This document shows, one piece after another, positions 62,001-64,000 of a stretch of 64,000 nucleotides of DNA. Under the pieces are notes generated by a model that made no database searches, was not told the origin of the DNA, and saw only the letters and a program-made list of their open reading frames with translations. The stretch's first letter is position 1. The number at the start of each line of letters is the position of its first letter. Source of the stretch: Triops longicaudatus (taxonomy: Eukaryota; Arthropoda; Branchiopoda; Notostraca; Triopsidae); the NCBI GenBank assembly GCA_022885665.1, contig JAGQDJ010000119.1:62001-126000 (forward strand), given 5' to 3'. The position numbers and the translations under genes were made by a program.

Positions 62001-63949
62001 AAACCAACCTTAGCGCGTAAGACGCTTACCCCTGGCATCCGTACTCTCAGTTTAGGCGAGAGACGCGCAACCCTGCGTCGCACCAACAGCATTGTCCAAG
62101 ACATCGTGTCCTTCGAGCCAATGATCGAATCCGTGACCTCCAAAGCGGAGGATCTGCAACAATCCAGTCCTGCTTCGGAAATTTCAACGAAGTACCAAAC
62201 ACTCAGTCGCCAAGCCCACGAGATCTACGCCAAACAGAAAGAAGTCATGGATCTGCACCAGAGCTTCATGGATGCTGGAAACGAGTTCATGCAGTGGCTT
62301 CGCTCAGCGAAAGAAGTTCTTAGCAAGCTCTCCGAGCCTACCGGAGACAAGGATTCACTTAATAGTAAAATATCTCAGCTTAAGGTAAGACAAATCTGTC
62401 ATATTTTTTTAAAAACCTGTTATTGTTAAAATCGCATGCCAAAAAAAAAAATAAATAAAAATTCTTATGCATGTTGATTATTACGAAAAATAAATAGAAA
62501 TTATACGCAGAAAAAGAAAAATCAACATAAAGAATAATAAACTAATTAAAGGGGAATTAAAATAAGCGTTGCGAATAGGAAAAAATAAGTATTGCCAATT
62601 TTTCTATTTGAAACAGTTAATGCTAGCTGGCAAGGATGAAGGCCAACAGAAGCTCGAGCAAGCCCTAGCCAAGGGCGAAGCAGCGTGCAAAGAAGCTGAC
62701 GAGGAAGACCGAGACATTGTAGAAGAAGAGGTCGCGCTGTTGCAAGAGGAATTTGACAACTACAGTGATTCCCTCATCAAGCTTAAAGACCTGCTTGAAG
62801 TGGGCATTGTCAAATGGACGGAATACGAGGATCAGTACCAGGACGCTGTGGACTGGCTGAACCAGACCGAACTCACCGTTCAGTCTTTCAACCGTCCTTA
62901 CGACAATATTAGCGAGAAACGCAACGGTTTAGAACAGTTCCAATCCCATTTGCAAGCAGTTTTCGACTGGCAGAAAGATCTGGATCGACTGAACATGCGA
63001 GCGCAAGACTTGTTGCAAACTTGCGCGGACTCGCGTGTGTCGAATGCTGTGACGACCATCACCACTAAATACAACACACTCATGTCGTTAGCCAAGGAAG
63101 TCATGCGCAAACTGGAAGTTCACTTCCAAGAACATCAACAATTCAGTGGCTTCCAACAAGAATGTCAGGACTGGATTGAGAATACCAGAGAGAAGCTCAA
63201 TGAAGTCTGTGACCCAAGCGGAAGCCTGCCGGAGCTCAAGAGCAAGTTGCAACAAGTTAAAACTATCCGCCAATCCATTGAACAGGGCCAGAATAAACTT
63301 AGGTAAGATTGAGTACTTCGGTAGTTTAACTTAAGCGAGGAGGAAAAATGGTATATGAAACTTAAGAATAAAAACTAAAAGAAACAAAACCGAAAGAAAA
63401 GTCTTTAAATGTAGATGAATATACAAAAACTTTCGGACTTTCTTTTAGGTATATGCTGGAGTTGAAAGAACGAGTTATACTGAATACAGAACAGAGCGGA
63501 GCTACCCAAATCCAGGAGGACGCCGACAACGTGCGCGCTGATTTCGACAAGCTTGTCAACGACGTACAATCGGCACGCCAAAACTTAACGGCACGTATTG
63601 CCCAACTGGAGGATATTGACAAGGTAATTGTCAGCTATGCTTCCTTTTGTTACTATATTTGTACTTTTGTGCATAGACGCACCAAATCTTGGTGGATTGG
63701 ATGCAAGAGATTTCCATGAAGATTCGGTCCGAAGACCTCGAGTCTACACCACTGTTGACGGATTTGAGCGAGAAGAAGTCAACTCTGGAGAAATATCGCA
63801 CTTTGCTCAAGGACGTCCAATCGCACAGCGAGCTCGTTCAGAAGCTGACCGACAAACTTGCTGCCAATACGGACCTGGCTAGCGAAGAGTATGACTGCAA
63901 CATAGAACGCTATGCGGCTCTCAAAACGGGCATCACGCAAACTATCAAG
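39884..63949 (+). CDS. SYNE1: Nesprin (SYNE1 / Msp300 / ANC-1 family), 5' part
   Basis: A giant linker of the nuclear envelope. Its tandem CH domains bind actin, spectrin repeats span the distance, and in full-length forms a C-terminal KASH anchor meets SUN proteins in the LINC complex. From ATG 39,884, 43 exons (listed in the block entries below) join with matching phases into one frame of 17,490 nt, or 5,830 codons, with no stop. The order is: disordered Ser-rich head (1-393), CH1, Ser/Gly linker, CH2 (to about 676), then about 45 spectrin repeats. Orthology rests on CH pieces such as KLVNINSSDLVDGRP and DPEDVDVAKPDEKSI and on resemblance to nesprin-1 through the first repeats. The gene is cut by the window edge, so KASH cannot be checked. 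Confidence 0.94.
41064..42829. other. First large nesprin intron
   Basis: A 1.77-kb intron between N terminus B and CH1. It holds a frame of about 104 codons from ATG 42,158, of unknown nature and AT-rich composition, which I do not count as a gene. No other feature is seen. Confidence 0.65.
42830..44292 (+). CDS. SYNE1: Nesprin actin-binding region: CH1, linker, CH2
   Basis: Six exons: 42,830-42,891, 42,976-43,071, 43,140-43,223, 43,294-43,386, 43,710-43,930 and 44,001-44,292. CH1 reads KKTFVNWINSYLAK, LKDGTKLLALLEVLSG and KLVNINSSDLVDGRP, ending GLIWTIILYFQ. The linker is rich in Ser, Gly and His (GGSTSSLDSLGQRGS), as in nesprins rather than spectrins or plectins. CH2 begins ARKALLQWAQ, continues GVEVRDFGASWRDGMAF and closes with RLLDPEDVDVAKPDEKSI and MTYVAQFLHQYP. 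These residues form the actin-binding surfaces known for type 3-plus-type 1/2 tandem CH pairs. No key residue is visibly lost. Confidence 0.95.
44410..49796 (+). CDS. SYNE1: Nesprin spectrin repeats, first block
   Basis: Thirteen exons: 44,410-44,526, 44,606-45,290, 45,373-45,731, 45,969-46,133, 46,189-46,830, 46,894-47,190, 47,262-47,482, 47,622-47,730, 47,875-48,373, 48,432-48,688, 48,807-49,379 and 49,488-49,796. The frame is unbroken. The first repeats resemble vertebrate nesprin-1 closely, for example LALTETKLKGWSVKYG and RWKRVSTELRCVQGMLEE. The exon at 47,262 (starting ECFPNGPIVRAAEE) has no early ATG and is easy to overlook, but both of its splice sites fit. Residues run to 2,087. The repeats alternate Trp-containing helix A segments with Leu/Gln-rich helices of about 35 residues. 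A 22-base T run follows the donor at 45,731. Confidence 0.92.
50085..54254 (+). CDS. SYNE1: Nesprin giant spectrin-repeat exon
   Basis: A single 4,170-bp exon, exactly 1,390 codons in phase 0 at both ends, encoding residues 2,088-3,477 (about 12 spectrin repeats). The acceptor is TTGTCTCCAG at 50,084 and the donor CTG/GTAAAA at 54,254. Codon use is rather GC-richer and more uniform than in the flanking short exons. Intron loss by recombination with cDNA would explain its size. Because the exon is symmetrical in phase, skipping it would preserve the frame. Confidence 0.93.
54465..57198 (+). CDS. SYNE1: Nesprin spectrin repeats, middle block
   Basis: Eight exons: 54,465-54,965, 55,020-55,184, 55,236-55,395, 55,458-56,070, 56,156-56,348, 56,420-56,687, 56,758-56,935 and 57,003-57,198. 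Phases agree throughout. Repeats carry the recurring pattern APDGREGIRQQLRTLRDTWD and LEEKRAQL-type helices that recurs along this protein. Several introns are only 50-85 bp. The block ends ATLEQKQEQLEKYQ at residue 4,235, after which either the optional exon at 57,408 or the main exon at 57,543 can follow. Confidence 0.9.
57408..57467 (+). CDS. SYNE1: Optional nesprin terminal exon with stop codon
   Basis: An acceptor (TTAATAG) at 57,407 opens phase 0, matching the donor at 57,198. The 19 codons read LEAKQNALSERMENLKTKS, a good helix continuation, and then TAA. Using this exon would end the protein near residue 4,254 without a KASH anchor. No AATAAA is seen in the next 75 bp, so polyadenylation is unclear. 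The main path skips it to 57,543. It could equally be a chance reading. Confidence 0.35.
   Translation: MEAKQNALSERMENLKTKS
57543..60401 (+). CDS. SYNE1: Nesprin spectrin repeats with a Ser/Asp-rich insert
   Basis: Eight exons: 57,543-57,617, 58,042-58,194, 58,253-58,903, 58,956-59,120, 59,179-59,339, 59,402-59,879, 60,020-60,190 and 60,246-60,401. The 153-bp exon at 58,042 encodes a loop with KMSDDSSDMIHLSGDTRVS that is not typical of a spectrin repeat. It is symmetrical in phase 0, so it could be a cassette. The preceding 424-bp intron (57,618-58,041) holds nothing else I can identify. The other exons are ordinary repeats with helix C to helix A junctions such as SDHKAYLEKYNACSSWI. Confidence 0.9.
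60461..63949 (+). CDS. SYNE1: Nesprin spectrin repeats, last block in window
   Basis: Seven exons: 60,461-60,781, 60,857-61,010, 61,087-61,262, 61,395-62,384, 62,617-63,302, 63,449-63,623 and 63,677-63,949. The 990-bp exon contains an unusual basic insert between helices (RKTLTPGIRTLSLGERR, then ATLRRTNSI) at about 62,010-62,095 with several kinase-like Ser/Thr sites. The last donor, AAG/GTAAGC at 63,949, is intact, so the gene continues to the right. No hydrophobic anchor is reached. Confidence 0.92.
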
Positions 63950-64000
63950 GTAAGCGGCAATATTTAATTTCAAAATCTTTACTTTATTTTTTATTTTATT

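Noticed and set aside
1..64000. CRISPR arrays, insertion sequences, retroelement or viral genes
   Set aside because: No direct-repeat arrays, terminal repeats with transposase, reverse-transcriptase or integrase motifs were seen.

Overview
This window is invertebrate animal genomic DNA, roughly 60% AT. Its genes are cut into many exons by GT-AG introns, mostly 50-350 bp long, with T-rich acceptors. Nothing in it is bacterial or viral. Four protein genes can be reconstructed exon by exon: a serum response factor (SRF), a ninein-type centrosomal protein (NIN/NINL), an XK-related membrane protein (XKR4/6/7 type) and the first part of a giant nesprin (SYNE1/Msp300/ANC-1 type). All are animal-type families. 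The species cannot be placed from these genes alone.

Layout: 1-12,120 holds no gene I can name, only an (TAA)18 microsatellite, a GC-richer block and a candidate short spliced transcription unit at 7,627-8,142. SRF lies on the minus strand (12,248-13,477). Two perfect CArG boxes, the site SRF itself binds, sit about 0.4 kb upstream of its start codon. Ninein is also on the minus strand (14,805-24,070). Its largest intron contains the whole XKR gene on the opposite strand (20,990-23,326). A gene-poor 9.9-kb stretch (24.1-34.0 kb) separates the divergent ninein and nesprin genes.

Nesprin fills the plus strand from 34.1 kb to the end of the window. Two alternative N-terminal coding regions (34,106-34,742 and 39,884-41,063) both end in phase 1, and both can join the first calponin-homology exon at 42,830. 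From 39,884, 43 exons keep one reading frame for 5,830 codons: a disordered head, CH1, a Ser/Gly linker, CH2 and about 45 spectrin-type repeats. The gene runs off the right edge before any KASH membrane anchor. An optional exon at 57,408-57,467 would give a shorter, anchorless product.

Three of the four genes share a theme. SRF controls actin and muscle genes, nesprin links actin to the nuclear envelope, and ninein anchors microtubules at centrosomes or at the nucleus. XKR proteins are multi-pass membrane proteins, some of which scramble phospholipids. Whether this linkage is conserved or incidental needs comparison with other genomes.
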